Shown piece after piece: positions 15,525-23,636 of a stretch of 38,452 nucleotides of DNA (position 1 is its first letter; the number at the start of each line of letters is the position of its first letter). Location of the stretch: NCBI GenBank assembly GCA_017461055.1, contig JAFTZI010000173.1, forward strand, positions 1 through 38,452, written 5' to 3'. This DNA is from Clostridia bacterium (GTDB lineage: Bacteria > Bacillota > Clostridia > Oscillospirales > CAG-272). The translations under genes were made by a program, and so were the position numbers. The notes under the pieces were generated by a model. That model did not search any database. It was not told where the DNA came from and worked only from the letters and a program-made list of their open reading frames with translations.

Positions 15525-15550
15525 AAAACACAGGGTCGCCCCTGTGTTTT
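15525..15550 (-). terminator. Terminator of the heparinase-like gene
   Basis: An 11-bp stem (AAAACACAGGG / CCCTGTGTTTT) with a 4-nt loop is followed on the minus strand by TTTTTGTTT. It lies about 45 nt past the stop of the heparinase-like gene. Confidence 0.85.
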
Positions 15551-15596
15551 AATATTTTGACTTAATGCCTTGCGAAAAATACGCAGACAATATAGC

Positions 15597-17300
15597 TTAG
15601 CTTATAAAATCAATTGTAGCACTGAATTCAGTCGAACCGCCATTTAAGGTATAGTCCAAGAGATAGCAAATGCGCTCATACTTACCGTTTTCGTCAGGCA
15701 ACTGGTCAACATACGGCTGATCGATTATGTTAAGAGTTGCATCACAGGTGCAGGTCAAACGAACATCGTCGATATATACAGAATTGCCCTCAACACGTGG
15801 CTTAATGGTTGTTACAAATCTTTCTGTAATAACAGCAGGCTCTGTAAAGGTAAACTTGTCGTAAATATCAATTTTGTCATCGGTTGGGGTAAAGGTACGC
15901 TCTGCCTTTTCAAGGGTGGTGTGAACGTTTTTAACATCATAGCCGTGAGTAAAGTCCATATAAACCGTGCCCTTTGCCTCATCATAAACAGCTCTTGCCT
16001 TACCCTCCCAGTCACCGCCTTGACCCTTTCCGTTGAAGTAGGGAAGGTTGTGAGAGAATGAGGACGGTTGGAAATACTCGTTTCTGCGTGAGCCCTGATA
16101 TCCGGGCCAGTTACCCGGACCTATATAGCCAAAATCGCAAAAGATTTGCCTATTGTGTCTTGCAAGAATGAATGAGCCAACGTCCTGGTGGTTGTGGCTT
16201 TCCCATTGGTTACCGCCCTTAAATGCAAAGCCGTAGTTATCTGTACGCTTTGTAAAATAGTTTGTAATGGGGGCTGTGTATGTTGCGTTTTTAAGCTCTG
16301 TTCCAACATAATCGGGGTTAAAGTAAACACAGGAGCGAACAGCAAAAGCCCAGTGGTGATAAGTGATAATTGTAGCTTGGTCGCTTGGCAGGTTTTCAAT
16401 TACGTCACCGTAAACGGTCTTTAGCATATGAGGTAAGCCTACCCAATAGCCCTCGTGAATGTTAACGTCACTGAACAAGGCAAGAACGTTTGGCTGTAAG
16501 AACATCTTTTGCACGAATTGAGAAATTGCCTTAACCTTAGGATTAGCAAGCCAATCGTATTTTCCGTTTGAAAACTCACGAAGAAGCATTGCATAAACAG
16601 AGAAGAAGCCAAAGCCAAATCCCCAGTATGCAGTACCCTCAACGCACATTCCGTCATCATCATAGCTGTTAAGGTAGCATTCCATAGAAGCTTGTAAGCG
16701 TGGAAGCTGACGGTAAAACTCCTCAGGGTCCTCATACATAAGAGCGCCGCCCACAGCGCCTGTGCAAACAGCAGTCCAGTTATTGTTGTGTGTTTCCCAG
16801 AAGAATTTTCTTGTAAGATAAGGCTCAATTGTGTGTCTTCTTATTTCATAGGTAATTCTGTCAACTAAAAGCTTAGGAAATCTATCCTTGAATAAGTGCT
16901 TTATTTCAGCCATTGAAAAGCCGAGCGACGCACCGTAAATATCAATAAGACCCGGGTCAAAATCCTTTGGAGTTCTGTCGTAGTAGCTGTTGTAGTGACC
17001 TAAGGGCGCCCAAGTGTATTCGTTACAAATTTCCCAAACGGTTTCAACCAAGCTTCTGTAATACTCCTCGTTATCGGGATAAATCAATGCCATAAGGGCA
17101 GAGGATTGAAGCTGATGGAAGGTGTCCGGCTTGCCTGTTTTGGCATCGGGAAATTCCAAAACATCCCAAGCGTTAGACGCTCTTGGACGAACCTTGAATA
17201 CCTTGTCGTATTTTTCCTTAATTTCTTTTCTGTGACGTGCAAATGCCTCGTCAGTTCTTACTCGTTCCCATACTTTAGGGTCTTTTGCAATATCAAACAT
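15597..17300 (-). CDS. Heparinase II/III-like protein (polysaccharide lyase fold)
   Basis: Proteins of this fold have an alpha/alpha toroid followed by a beta-sandwich and cleave uronic-acid polysaccharides by beta-elimination. The 567-residue protein fits. Its N-terminal helical part includes WETHNNNW (an Asn/His-rich active-site segment) and its C-terminal part holds HNHQDVGSFIL (near 365-375), the core heparinase II/III signature, followed by a Tyr/Gly-rich stretch. There is no signal peptide, so it should act in the cytoplasm on imported oligosaccharides. GGAG lies 7 nt before ATG 17300; the ORF is open further upstream without a ribosome binding site. It is divergent from a GH95 gene. 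Substrate (glycosaminoglycan, alginate or ulvan-like) cannot be told. Confidence 0.8.
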   Translation of the reverse strand: MFDIAKDPKVWERVRTDEAFARHRKEIKEKYDKVFKVRPRASNAWDVLEFPDAKTGKPDTFHQLQSSALMALIYPDNEEYYRSLVETVWEICNEYTWAPLGHYNSYYDRTPKDFDPGLIDIYGASLGFSMAEIKHLFKDRFPKLLVDRITYEIRRHTIEPYLTRKFFWETHNNNWTAVCTGAVGGALMYEDPEEFYRQLPRLQASMECYLNSYDDDGMCVEGTAYWGFGFGFFSVYAMLLREFSNGKYDWLANPKVKAISQFVQKMFLQPNVLALFSDVNIHEGYWVGLPHMLKTVYGDVIENLPSDQATIITYHHWAFAVRSCVYFNPDYVGTELKNATYTAPITNYFTKRTDNYGFAFKGGNQWESHNHQDVGSFILARHNRQIFCDFGYIGPGNWPGYQGSRRNEYFQPSSFSHNLPYFNGKGQGGDWEGKARAVYDEAKGTVYMDFTHGYDVKNVHTTLEKAERTFTPTDDKIDIYDKFTFTEPAVITERFVTTIKPRVEGNSVYIDDVRLTCTCDATLNIIDQPYVDQLPDENGKYERICYLLDYTLNGGSTEFSATIDFIS

Positions 17301-17331
17301 AATAAGTCTCCTTGAAAAAATTGCTAATTTA

Positions 17332-17360
17332 ATACTACCATAAAATCCCATGATTTTCAA
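17332..17360 (-). promoter_or_regulatory. Promoter of the heparinase-like gene
   Basis: TTGAAA (17355-17360) and TAGTAT (17332-17337) lie 17 nt apart on the minus strand, with the transcript start expected about 25 nt before the ATG. The palindrome at 17377-17397 is just upstream of this -35. Confidence 0.5.
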
Positions 17361-17376
17361 TGCTTTTTCAAAAGTT

Positions 17377-17397
17377 TTATTTACTTTAAGTAAATAA
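17377..17397. promoter_or_regulatory. Perfect 21-bp palindrome, probable operator
   Basis: TTATTTACTT and AAGTAAATAA are exact reverse complements around one central base. It covers the -35 (17380-17385) of the GH95 promoter and lies upstream of the heparinase-like promoter, so one bound regulator could control both. The size and symmetry suit a LacI, GntR or similar dimer, but the AT-rich core is not a typical LacI site. Confidence 0.65.
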
Positions 17398-17408
17398 TGT
17401 GTTATACT
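17380..17408 (+). promoter_or_regulatory. GH95 gene promoter, extended -10
   Basis: TTTACT (17380-17385), a 17-nt spacer and TATACT (17403-17408) with TGT before it, an extended -10. It starts within the palindrome. Confidence 0.7.
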
Positions 17409-17438
17409 TGATTTATGACAACCCGAAAGGACAGAATT

Positions 17439-19817
17439 ATGGAAAAGAGAATTATTAATTCGTACCCGGCTACAATATGGAGTGACTGTACACCTGTGGG
17501 AAACGGTGTATTGGGCGCAAGCGTTTACGGATGTGTTTATGATGAAAGAATACTTATAAATCACGAGGCTCTTTATAACTGGACCTGTGATGTTGGCTAC
17601 CCCGACATATCATATGCTCTTAAAGAGGTAAGAGCATTAATGGACGAGGGAAAATATAAGGAGGCTAACACCTACTACACAGGTATAATAAAGAAAACAG
17701 GCTTTAAGTCAAACAAGGGTAAGTTTTTTCCCGCCTTTGATATTCATATGATATTTGAAACCCAGGCAGCCCCAGAAAATTACAGGCGTGAGCTTGATAT
17801 GGAAACAGGCATTTGTACCGTTTCTTATACAGAAAACGGTGAACAGTGTACACGCACGGTTTTTGCCTCACAAAGAGAAAAGACGATTTTGGTAAACCTA
17901 AAAAAATCTGCCCCCTTTTCAGTTAAAATTTCCCTTGAAAGACACGATATGTCCGACTACGTGGACAATTTTTACTGCGATGAGTTCAAAAGCTTTGCCA
18001 AGGATGGCTATGTTTATTCCGAAAGCAAAACAGGCGGTAAGCTCCATTTTTCAGGTGTTGTCAAGGTTTTAAATACCGATGGCGCAATGGTTTCGGGCGG
18101 TAATGACAAGGCACTGAAAATTGATATGACGGGAGAGGCAAAGCTAAAGGACTACATAAAAATTGAAAATGCAAAAGAGGTAACTCTTATTTTCAATATG
18201 AGCAAGAATGTCTTGCCCTTTGAGGAAACAAAAAAGCTTGTTGATAAGTGCCAAAAGAGCTATGAAACGCTTTTAAATGAGCAAAAGCAGGATTTTTCCA
18301 AGCTGTTTAACTCAACCCGCTTAACCTTGACAAATAAGGAAAATCAGTCAAATGAGCAGCTCTTCCTTAACAGCTACGGCGGAGCGGTTGATACAAGAAT
18401 TATAGAAAAAATGGCTGACTACGGAAGATACCTGCTTATTTCGTCATCCGTCGGCTGTGAATACCCCGCAAATTTACAGGGCTTATGGAACGGAGCATAT
18501 TCTCCTGCCTGGGCTTGCACCTTCTTTAATAATGAAAATATTCAAATGGCATATTGGCAGGCATATGCAGGAGGACTTAGCCAAGCAACATTACCTCTTT
18601 TCAATCTTTATGACAGATTTAAGGACGATTACAGAGAAAATGCCAAAAATCTCTTTGGCTGTCGCGGTATTCTTTTACCTTTGTTTATGGACAACTCCAA
18701 CGGTAAAAAGGAAAACACTCAGCCCCACGTTTTGTATTGGACAGGCAGCTCCGCTTGGATTAGCGCCATTTATTATGACTATTATTTATATACAGGGGAT
18801 GAGGAATTTTTAAGAGAAAGAGCATACCCCTTTATGAAGGAGTCAGCTTTATTCTACGAGGATTTTATGGTTTACGATTCCAACGGTAAGCTGAAATCCT
18901 ATCCGTCAAACTCTCCCGAAAACCATCCAAACGGTGACTTTGAGGGAGCGGGAGAATTAAGCGTTTCCATTAACGCAACCATGGACTTTGCACTGTTAAA
19001 GGAGCTTTTGACAAATCTTATTTCAGCCGCAAGGCAATTGGGTATTGATGAGGAAAAGAGCAAGAAATGGGCAAAAATGCTATCTGATATTCCCGATTAC
19101 GAAATTAACGAGGACGGAGCAATAAAGGAGTGGCTGCACCCCGATTTCAAGGACAATTATCACCATAGACACCAATCACACATTTATCCGCTTTTCCCCG
19201 GCTTTGAAATAAATGAGGAGAATAACAAGGAGCTGTTTGAGGCATCAAGAGTAGCAGTGCAAAAGCGACTTGTCATAGGCTTAAAATCTCAAACAGGCTG
19301 GAGCCTTGCCCATATGGCAAATATTTTTGCAAGGCTGAATGACGGAAAAGGGGCGAAGGAGTGTCTGGATTTGCTCATTCGCTTCTGCACAGGCACCAAT
19401 TTATACACATATCATAACGACTGGCGAAATATGGGAGTTACGCTGAAATTCCTGCACGCAGGACACCCGCCGTATCAGATTGATGCCAATATGGGCTTTA
19501 CCTCTGCAATATACGAAATGCTTCTTTATTCCGACAGAGATAAGATAAAGCTTTTGCCTGCATTGCCATCGGAATTTAATGAGGGAAAAATTGAAAATAT
19601 TCATACGCGCGGCGGATTTGTTGTAACAATTGAGTGGAATGAGGCCTCAGCTAAGGCAACTATAAAATCTGTCCTTGGAGGAAGCATAAACGTGGGCATT
19701 AAGGGCTATACCTTAACAACCGTTTCTCCTAAGCTTTCCTATAGCGAATACGGAGAAAAATACAGGCTTCTTACCCTTTCCAAAAACGAGGAAATTACCC
19801 TCGATTTTGTAAAATAA
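17439..19817 (+). CDS. GH95-family alpha-L-fucosidase-like glycoside hydrolase
   Basis: GH95 enzymes are inverting hydrolases that remove alpha-1,2-linked L-fucose, or sometimes L-galactose. The 792-residue protein shows the family parts: an N-terminal beta domain (GNGVLGASVYG), then the alpha/alpha barrel with YPANLQGLWN, NNENIQMAYW (the Asn-x-Asn pair near 363-365), SPEN with the catalytic Glu near 493, HRHQSHIYPLFPG, GWSLAHMANIFARL, and QIDAN with the catalytic-site Asp near 681. No signal peptide is present, so it acts on imported glycans. AAAGGA 7 nt before ATG 17439 sets the start; an in-frame ATG at 17415 has no site. It is divergent from the heparinase-like gene, with a shared palindrome. 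Confidence 0.92.
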   Translation: MEKRIINSYPATIWSDCTPVGNGVLGASVYGCVYDERILINHEALYNWTCDVGYPDISYALKEVRALMDEGKYKEANTYYTGIIKKTGFKSNKGKFFPAFDIHMIFETQAAPENYRRELDMETGICTVSYTENGEQCTRTVFASQREKTILVNLKKSAPFSVKISLERHDMSDYVDNFYCDEFKSFAKDGYVYSESKTGGKLHFSGVVKVLNTDGAMVSGGNDKALKIDMTGEAKLKDYIKIENAKEVTLIFNMSKNVLPFEETKKLVDKCQKSYETLLNEQKQDFSKLFNSTRLTLTNKENQSNEQLFLNSYGGAVDTRIIEKMADYGRYLLISSSVGCEYPANLQGLWNGAYSPAWACTFFNNENIQMAYWQAYAGGLSQATLPLFNLYDRFKDDYRENAKNLFGCRGILLPLFMDNSNGKKENTQPHVLYWTGSSAWISAIYYDYYLYTGDEEFLRERAYPFMKESALFYEDFMVYDSNGKLKSYPSNSPENHPNGDFEGAGELSVSINATMDFALLKELLTNLISAARQLGIDEEKSKKWAKMLSDIPDYEINEDGAIKEWLHPDFKDNYHHRHQSHIYPLFPGFEINEENNKELFEASRVAVQKRLVIGLKSQTGWSLAHMANIFARLNDGKGAKECLDLLIRFCTGTNLYTYHNDWRNMGVTLKFLHAGHPPYQIDANMGFTSAIYEMLLYSDRDKIKLLPALPSEFNEGKIENIHTRGGFVVTIEWNEASAKATIKSVLGGSINVGIKGYTLTTVSPKLSYSEYGEKYRLLTLSKNEEITLDFVK

Positions 19818-19871
19818 TCCACACGTGGTGGCACAAAATCACCAAAACACCGTACAATTGCAATAAAAAAC

Positions 19872-19894
19872 GGCAGAGAATTTTGTTCTCTGCC
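19872..19894. terminator. Bidirectional terminator between GH95 and nrdR
   Basis: A 9-bp stem (GGCAGAGAA / TTCTCTGCC, 5-nt loop). On the minus strand it is followed by GTTTTTTATTG, strong for nrdR. On the plus strand it is followed by ATTTTGCTATTC, weaker, for the GH95 gene. Confidence 0.8.
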
Positions 19895-19991
19895 ATTTTG
19901 CTATTCTTTGTTAATTTCGCTATTGAATGCTGAAAAAATTGCTCAAAGCCTTGCCAAGAGGAATAGGCTCCGAGCATTTTGCCAAGTGGGA

Positions 19992-20429
19992 TTAGAGGAA
20001 CTTTTTAAGCTCCTTCATAAAGCTTTCCACGTCATCAAACTCTCTGTACACGGAAACGAATCTTATGTAAGCAACAGCGTCAGCCTTAATTAGCTCACTC
20101 ATTATCATTTCGCCGATTTCCACAGAGGTAATTTCGGTCTTTAAGGAGTTTAATATGTTGTTTTCGACGGATGTGGCAATTGCAAAGGGGTCAACAGGTC
20201 GCTTTCTGCAAGCCTTGACAATTCCTGCCTGCACCTTGCTTTTGTCAAAAAACTGACGGCTGCCGTCCTTTTTAATAACCATAGGCAGCGTTGTTTCTAT
20301 TGTTTCATATGTTGTAAACCTTGCTTGACAGCTCAGACACTCCCTGCGTCTTTTTATGCTTGAATTTTCTTCTACGGGTCTTGAGTCGATAACCTTGGAC
20401 TCCTCGCAGCCGCAATGAGGACATTTCAT
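19992..20429 (-). CDS. nrdR: Transcriptional repressor NrdR
   Basis: NrdR represses ribonucleotide reductase genes, sensing ATP/dATP through its ATP-cone. The 145-residue protein has the N-terminal zinc ribbon (CPHC at residues 3-6, CLSC about residue 31) and then the ATP-cone, starting VIKKDGSRQFFDKSKVQ. Length and layout are normal for the family. The ORF is open to 20456, but GGAGGT 7 nt before ATG 20429 gives the canonical MKCPHCG. It has its own promoter (20521-20549), over which two NrdR-box-like sites lie, so it probably represses itself. No ribonucleotide reductase gene is in the window. Confidence 0.96.
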   Translation of the reverse strand: MKCPHCGCEESKVIDSRPVEENSSIKRRRECLSCQARFTTYETIETTLPMVIKKDGSRQFFDKSKVQAGIVKACRKRPVDPFAIATSVENNILNSLKTEITSVEIGEMIMSELIKADAVAYIRFVSVYREFDDVESFMKELKKFL

Positions 20430-20483
20430 AATATTTACCTCCAAAATAATTGGCAAAATTCGTTATTAGCTCATATGATAATA

Positions 20484-20493
20484 CTATATGTTG
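20484..20493. promoter_or_regulatory. Candidate NrdR box, distal copy
   Basis: CTATATGTTG matches the known NrdR-box core CwATATATwG except for one A-to-G change. It lies downstream of the expected nrdR transcript start, 31 bp from the other box. Confidence 0.6.
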
Positions 20494-20514
20494 GGAATTT
20501 CAGCGAAAAATTCT

Positions 20515-20524
20515 CAATATATTG
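20515..20524. promoter_or_regulatory. Candidate NrdR box, promoter copy
   Basis: CAATATATTG is a perfect palindrome and matches the NrdR-box core exactly. It overlaps the nrdR -10 (20521-20526), so binding should block the promoter. Confidence 0.75.
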
Positions 20525-20549
20525 TACCATAAACTCTTGGACTTTGCAA
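20521..20549 (-). promoter_or_regulatory. nrdR promoter
   Basis: TTGCAA (20544-20549) and TACAAT (20521-20526) are 17 nt apart on the minus strand, giving a leader of about 85 nt. Confidence 0.7.
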
Positions 20550-20586
20550 TACTTTTTGGCAATATTAACAGTATTAAAATACTTAC

Positions 20587-20615
20587 TTGACAAAACGCAA
20601 TAAAAATAGTATAAT
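20587..20615 (+). promoter_or_regulatory. glnN promoter, full consensus
   Basis: TTGACA (20587-20592), 17 nt, TATAAT (20610-20615): a perfect vegetative promoter. The leader is only about 30 nt and shows no riboswitch. Confidence 0.92.
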
Positions 20616-20651
20616 TTTCGCAACGGAATTTGTTTCAAGGAGAATTTTACG

Positions 20652-22736
20652 ATGACAGTATCTGAAATGTTTGGCTCTATGGTGTTTAACGATGAGGTTA
20701 TGAAGGAAAGGCTGCCCGAGGATGTGTACAAGTCCCTTCAAAATACCATTCAAAACGGTAAGCACCTTGATTTATCTCTTGCCAATGTTGTAGCAAGCGC
20801 TATGAAGGATTGGGCTATTGAAAAGGGCGCAACCCACTATACTCATTGGTTCCAGCCAATGACGGGCATCACTGCCGAAAAGCACGACAGCTTTATTTCT
20901 CCTAAGGATAATTCCACGGTTATAATGGAGTTTAAGGGCAAGGAGCTTGTACGCGGTGAGCCTGATGCATCATCCTTTCCGTCAGGCGGCTTAAGAGCAA
21001 CCTTCGAGGCAAGAGGCTACACTGCCTGGGACCCTACCTCTTATGCATTTATTAAGGGCAAAACCCTTTGTATTCCAACAGCCTTCTGCTCATACGGTGG
21101 CGAGGCGCTTGACAAAAAGACCCCCCTTCTTCGTTCAATGGAGGTTTTGGGCAAGGCAGCTATTAAAATCGTACACCTGTTCGGCAACGAGGACGTAACA
21201 CAGGTAAGAACAACCGTAGGTCCTGAGCAGGAGTACTTCTTAATTGACAAGGATTTATACTACAAGCGTCCTGACCTTGTATATACAGGCAGAACACTTT
21301 TCGGCGCTATGCCACCTAAGGGACAGGAGCTTGATGACCACTATTTCGGCTCTATTAAGCCAAGAGTTAAGGCTTATATGTTAGAGCTTGACGAGGAGCT
21401 TTGGAAGCTTGGTGTTTTTGCAAAGACCGAGCATAACGAGGTTGCTCCCTCACAGCACGAGCTTGCCCCTGTTTTTACAACAACTAACTTAGCAACCGAC
21501 CATAACCAGCTTACAATGGAGCTAATGCAAAGGGTGGCAAAAAAGCATGGCTTTGTTTGCCTTTTACACGAAAAGCCCTTTGACGGTGTTAACGGAAGCG
21601 GTAAGCACAATAACTGGTCACTTTCTACAAATACAGGAGTTAACCTTTTAGAGCCGGGTGAAACACCAAGCGAAAATGCTCAATTCCTCTTATTCCTCTG
21701 CGCAGTTATTAAGGCTGTTGACGAGTATCAAGACTTGTTAAGAATTTCCGTTGCCAGCGCAGGAAACGACCACCGTTTGGGAGCAAACGAGGCTCCGCCC
21801 GCTGTTGTTTCTATGTTCTTGGGCGACGAATTAAGCGCAGTTTTGGATGCTCTTGAAAAGGATGAAAAATACACAGGCAAGGAAAAGGAGCAAATGCGTG
21901 TCGGAGTGCACATTTTGCCAAAATTCCCTAAGGACACAACTGACAGAAACAGAACCTCGCCCTTTGCCTTTACAGGTAATAAGTTTGAGTTCCGTATGCT
22001 TGGCTCAAGCGCTTCCATTGCCGATACAAATACTGTAATCAACACAGCGGTTACACAGGTGCTTAACGAGTTTTACGAAATTCTTTCGGTGGCTGAGGAC
22101 TTTAACTCTGCTCTTCATAATCTCATAAGAGAAACCGTAAGATGCCACAAGAGGATTTTGTTCAACGGTAACGGATATGATGACAGATGGCTTGAGGAGG
22201 CGGAAAAGAGAGGACTTTCCAACCTTAAGTCCACACCTGACGCCATAGAGCATTTAATTGACGAAAAGAATGTAAAGCTGTTTGTTCAAAACAAGGTGTT
22301 CAGCGAAAAGGAAATCAAGGCTCGCTTTGATATTATGCTTGAAAACTATACAAAGGTTATCAATATCGAAGCCCTTACTATGATTGATATGGCAAAGAAA
22401 TCAATTATTCCCGCAGTTGCAAAATACACAAGAAAATTAGCCGAGGGTATCACCCTTAAAAACGGTCTTGGCATTGACGCTCTTTACGAAACCAAGGTAG
22501 CCTCAAAGCTTTCAGCCCTCAATTCCGAAGCATATGAAATTACCGAAAGACTGGAAAAAGAGGTTTACGAGGCAAATCTTGAAAAAAACGTAGTCAAAAA
22601 CGCAAGACTCCACGAGGAAAGAGTGCTTTCAACAATGAACGCCCTTCGAATGGTGGTTGACGAAATGGAAACTCTAACCGCCAAGGAATACTGGCCAATG
22701 CCAAACTACAGCGAGCTCCTCTTCGGAGTAAAATAA
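20652..22736 (+). CDS. glnN: Type III glutamine synthetase (GSIII)
   Basis: It makes glutamine from glutamate, ammonia and ATP, the main entry of ammonia into metabolism. GSIII is a large, separate class found in Bacteroidetes, cyanobacteria and some Clostridia. The 694-residue length is right for GSIII and far above GSI or GSII. Family features include THWFQPMTG near residue 60, the Glu-rich metal site [34 protein letters not shown] and [32 protein letters not shown]-coded EKHDSF segment follows the first motif. AAGGAG lies before ATG 20652. A consensus promoter drives it alone; I see no GlnR-like site or leader switch, so it may be regulated by protein feedback or expressed constitutively. 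Confidence 0.97.
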   Translation: MTVSEMFGSMVFNDEVMKERLPEDVYKSLQNTIQNGKHLDLSLANVVASAMKDWAIEKGATHYTHWFQPMTGITAEKHDSFISPKDNSTVIMEFKGKELVRGEPDASSFPSGGLRATFEARGYTAWDPTSYAFIKGKTLCIPTAFCSYGGEALDKKTPLLRSMEVLGKAAIKIVHLFGNEDVTQVRTTVGPEQEYFLIDKDLYYKRPDLVYTGRTLFGAMPPKGQELDDHYFGSIKPRVKAYMLELDEELWKLGVFAKTEHNEVAPSQHELAPVFTTTNLATDHNQLTMELMQRVAKKHGFVCLLHEKPFDGVNGSGKHNNWSLSTNTGVNLLEPGETPSENAQFLLFLCAVIKAVDEYQDLLRISVASAGNDHRLGANEAPPAVVSMFLGDELSAVLDALEKDEKYTGKEKEQMRVGVHILPKFPKDTTDRNRTSPFAFTGNKFEFRMLGSSASIADTNTVINTAVTQVLNEFYEILSVAEDFNSALHNLIRETVRCHKRILFNGNGYDDRWLEEAEKRGLSNLKSTPDAIEHLIDEKNVKLFVQNKVFSEKEIKARFDIMLENYTKVINIEALTMIDMAKKSIIPAVAKYTRKLAEGITLKNGLGIDALYETKVASKLSALNSEAYEITERLEKEVYEANLEKNVVKNARLHEERVLSTMNALRMVVDEMETLTAKEYWPMPNYSELLFGVK

Positions 22737-22738
22737 AA

Positions 22739-22792
22739 AACAGACATAAGGAACAGAAATGCGCGTTTGCGTTGCCTGTTCCTTTTCTGTTT
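22739..22792 (+). terminator. glnN terminator
   Basis: AAGGAACAG (22748-22756) pairs with CTGTTCCTT (22776-22784), and the outer AACAGA (22739-22744) with TCTGTT (22786-22791). T-rich sequence follows the inner stem. It lies directly after the glnN stop. Confidence 0.65.
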
Positions 22793-22877
22793 GCATAACG
22801 AAAGTAAGAAAAAGAAAATTAACGTTGTGAAATTTCACTAAAAATTCTGTTACGACTGCATTTTTACACCCAATATG

Positions 22878-22906
22878 TTGACTTTTATTAAAAAATATGA
22901 TATTCT
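22878..22906 (+). promoter_or_regulatory. Probable promoter of the polysaccharide cluster
   Basis: TTGACT (22878-22883), a 17-nt spacer and TATTCT (22901-22906), with the transcript start about 30 nt before the first gene. A TATAAT at 22922-22927 is too close to the ribosome binding site to serve. No other convincing promoter is seen in the cluster, so it may be one long transcript. Confidence 0.6.
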
Positions 22907-22940
22907 TATTTAAGAATTTATTATAATATAGTGAGGGATT

Positions 22941-23621
22941 ATGTATAGGCATTTTTTTAAGAGATTTTTTGACATTGTGTTATCGTTTTTAATGTTGGTA
23001 ATAATTTCACCCATTCTTTTGATAGTGGCTATTGCTATAAAGTTAGACTCTAAGGGGCCTGTGGTGTTTAAGCAAAAGCGCATTGGTAAAAACGGAAAGG
23101 TTTTCAACATCTACAAATTTAGAAGCATGTGCGTAGGAGCTGAAAAAACAGGTAGCGGAGTTTATTCCGATAAAAACGATGCAAGAGTTACTCGTGTTGG
23201 CAAGGTGCTAAGAGCAACCAGTATTGATGAGCTTGTACAGCTTGTTAACATTCTAAAGGGAGATATGAGCTTTATTGGTCCGCGTCCACCTCTTACATAT
23301 CATCCTTGGCCTATTGAAGAATATACTGATGAACAAAAGAAGATGTTCAACGTTCGCCCCGGTATTACCGGATGGGCGCAGGTTCATGGCAGAAAGGACG
23401 TAGAGTGGAATAAGAGAATTGAATTGAACGTCTGGTATGTGGAGCATATTTCATTTTGGCTTGACATTAAAATCATTTTCACAACAGTGTTCAAGGTGTT
23501 TACAAATGCGGATAACGAAAACAAGGGTGCTACGGTTGTAAATAAACCGTCAGAGGTTGTCGAGCAGACAGAGGCTGTTGCAGATACAGAACAAGCTATT
23601 GAGGCAACCATTATAAAGTAA
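22941..23621 (+). CDS. Phosphoglycosyl transferase starting polysaccharide repeat units
   Basis: This enzyme moves a sugar phosphate from a UDP-sugar to undecaprenyl phosphate on the inner face of the membrane, the first step of repeat-unit assembly. The 226-residue protein has one N-terminal membrane segment (about residues 11-33), then the small monotopic PGT motifs: KFRSM, DELVQLVNILKGDMSFIGPRP and RPGITGWAQV. It resembles the EpsL/PglC-type enzymes. An extra C-terminal tail of about 40 residues (after TTVFKVFTNAD) is rich in Glu, Val, Ala and Thr and is not part of the catalytic domain. GAGGG lies only 3 nt from the ATG, a tight site. It is the first gene of the cluster. Confidence 0.92.
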   Translation: MYRHFFKRFFDIVLSFLMLVIISPILLIVAIAIKLDSKGPVVFKQKRIGKNGKVFNIYKFRSMCVGAEKTGSGVYSDKNDARVTRVGKVLRATSIDELVQLVNILKGDMSFIGPRPPLTYHPWPIEEYTDEQKKMFNVRPGITGWAQVHGRKDVEWNKRIELNVWYVEHISFWLDIKIIFTTVFKVFTNADNENKGATVVNKPSEVVEQTEAVADTEQAIEATIIK

Positions 23622-23636
23622 TTAAGGAGAAAATAA

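Noticed and set aside
20616..20651. Possible glutamine or other riboswitch before glnN
   Set aside because: The leader is only about 30 nt, too short to hold a known switch.
22922..22927. TATAAT as the polysaccharide cluster -10
   Set aside because: Transcription would start inside the ribosome binding site, so the upstream TTGACT-TATTCT pair is preferred.
22793..22940. JUMPstart/ops element upstream of the polysaccharide genes
   Set aside because: I found no ops-like core (GGCGGTAG) in this stretch; only an ordinary promoter is seen.
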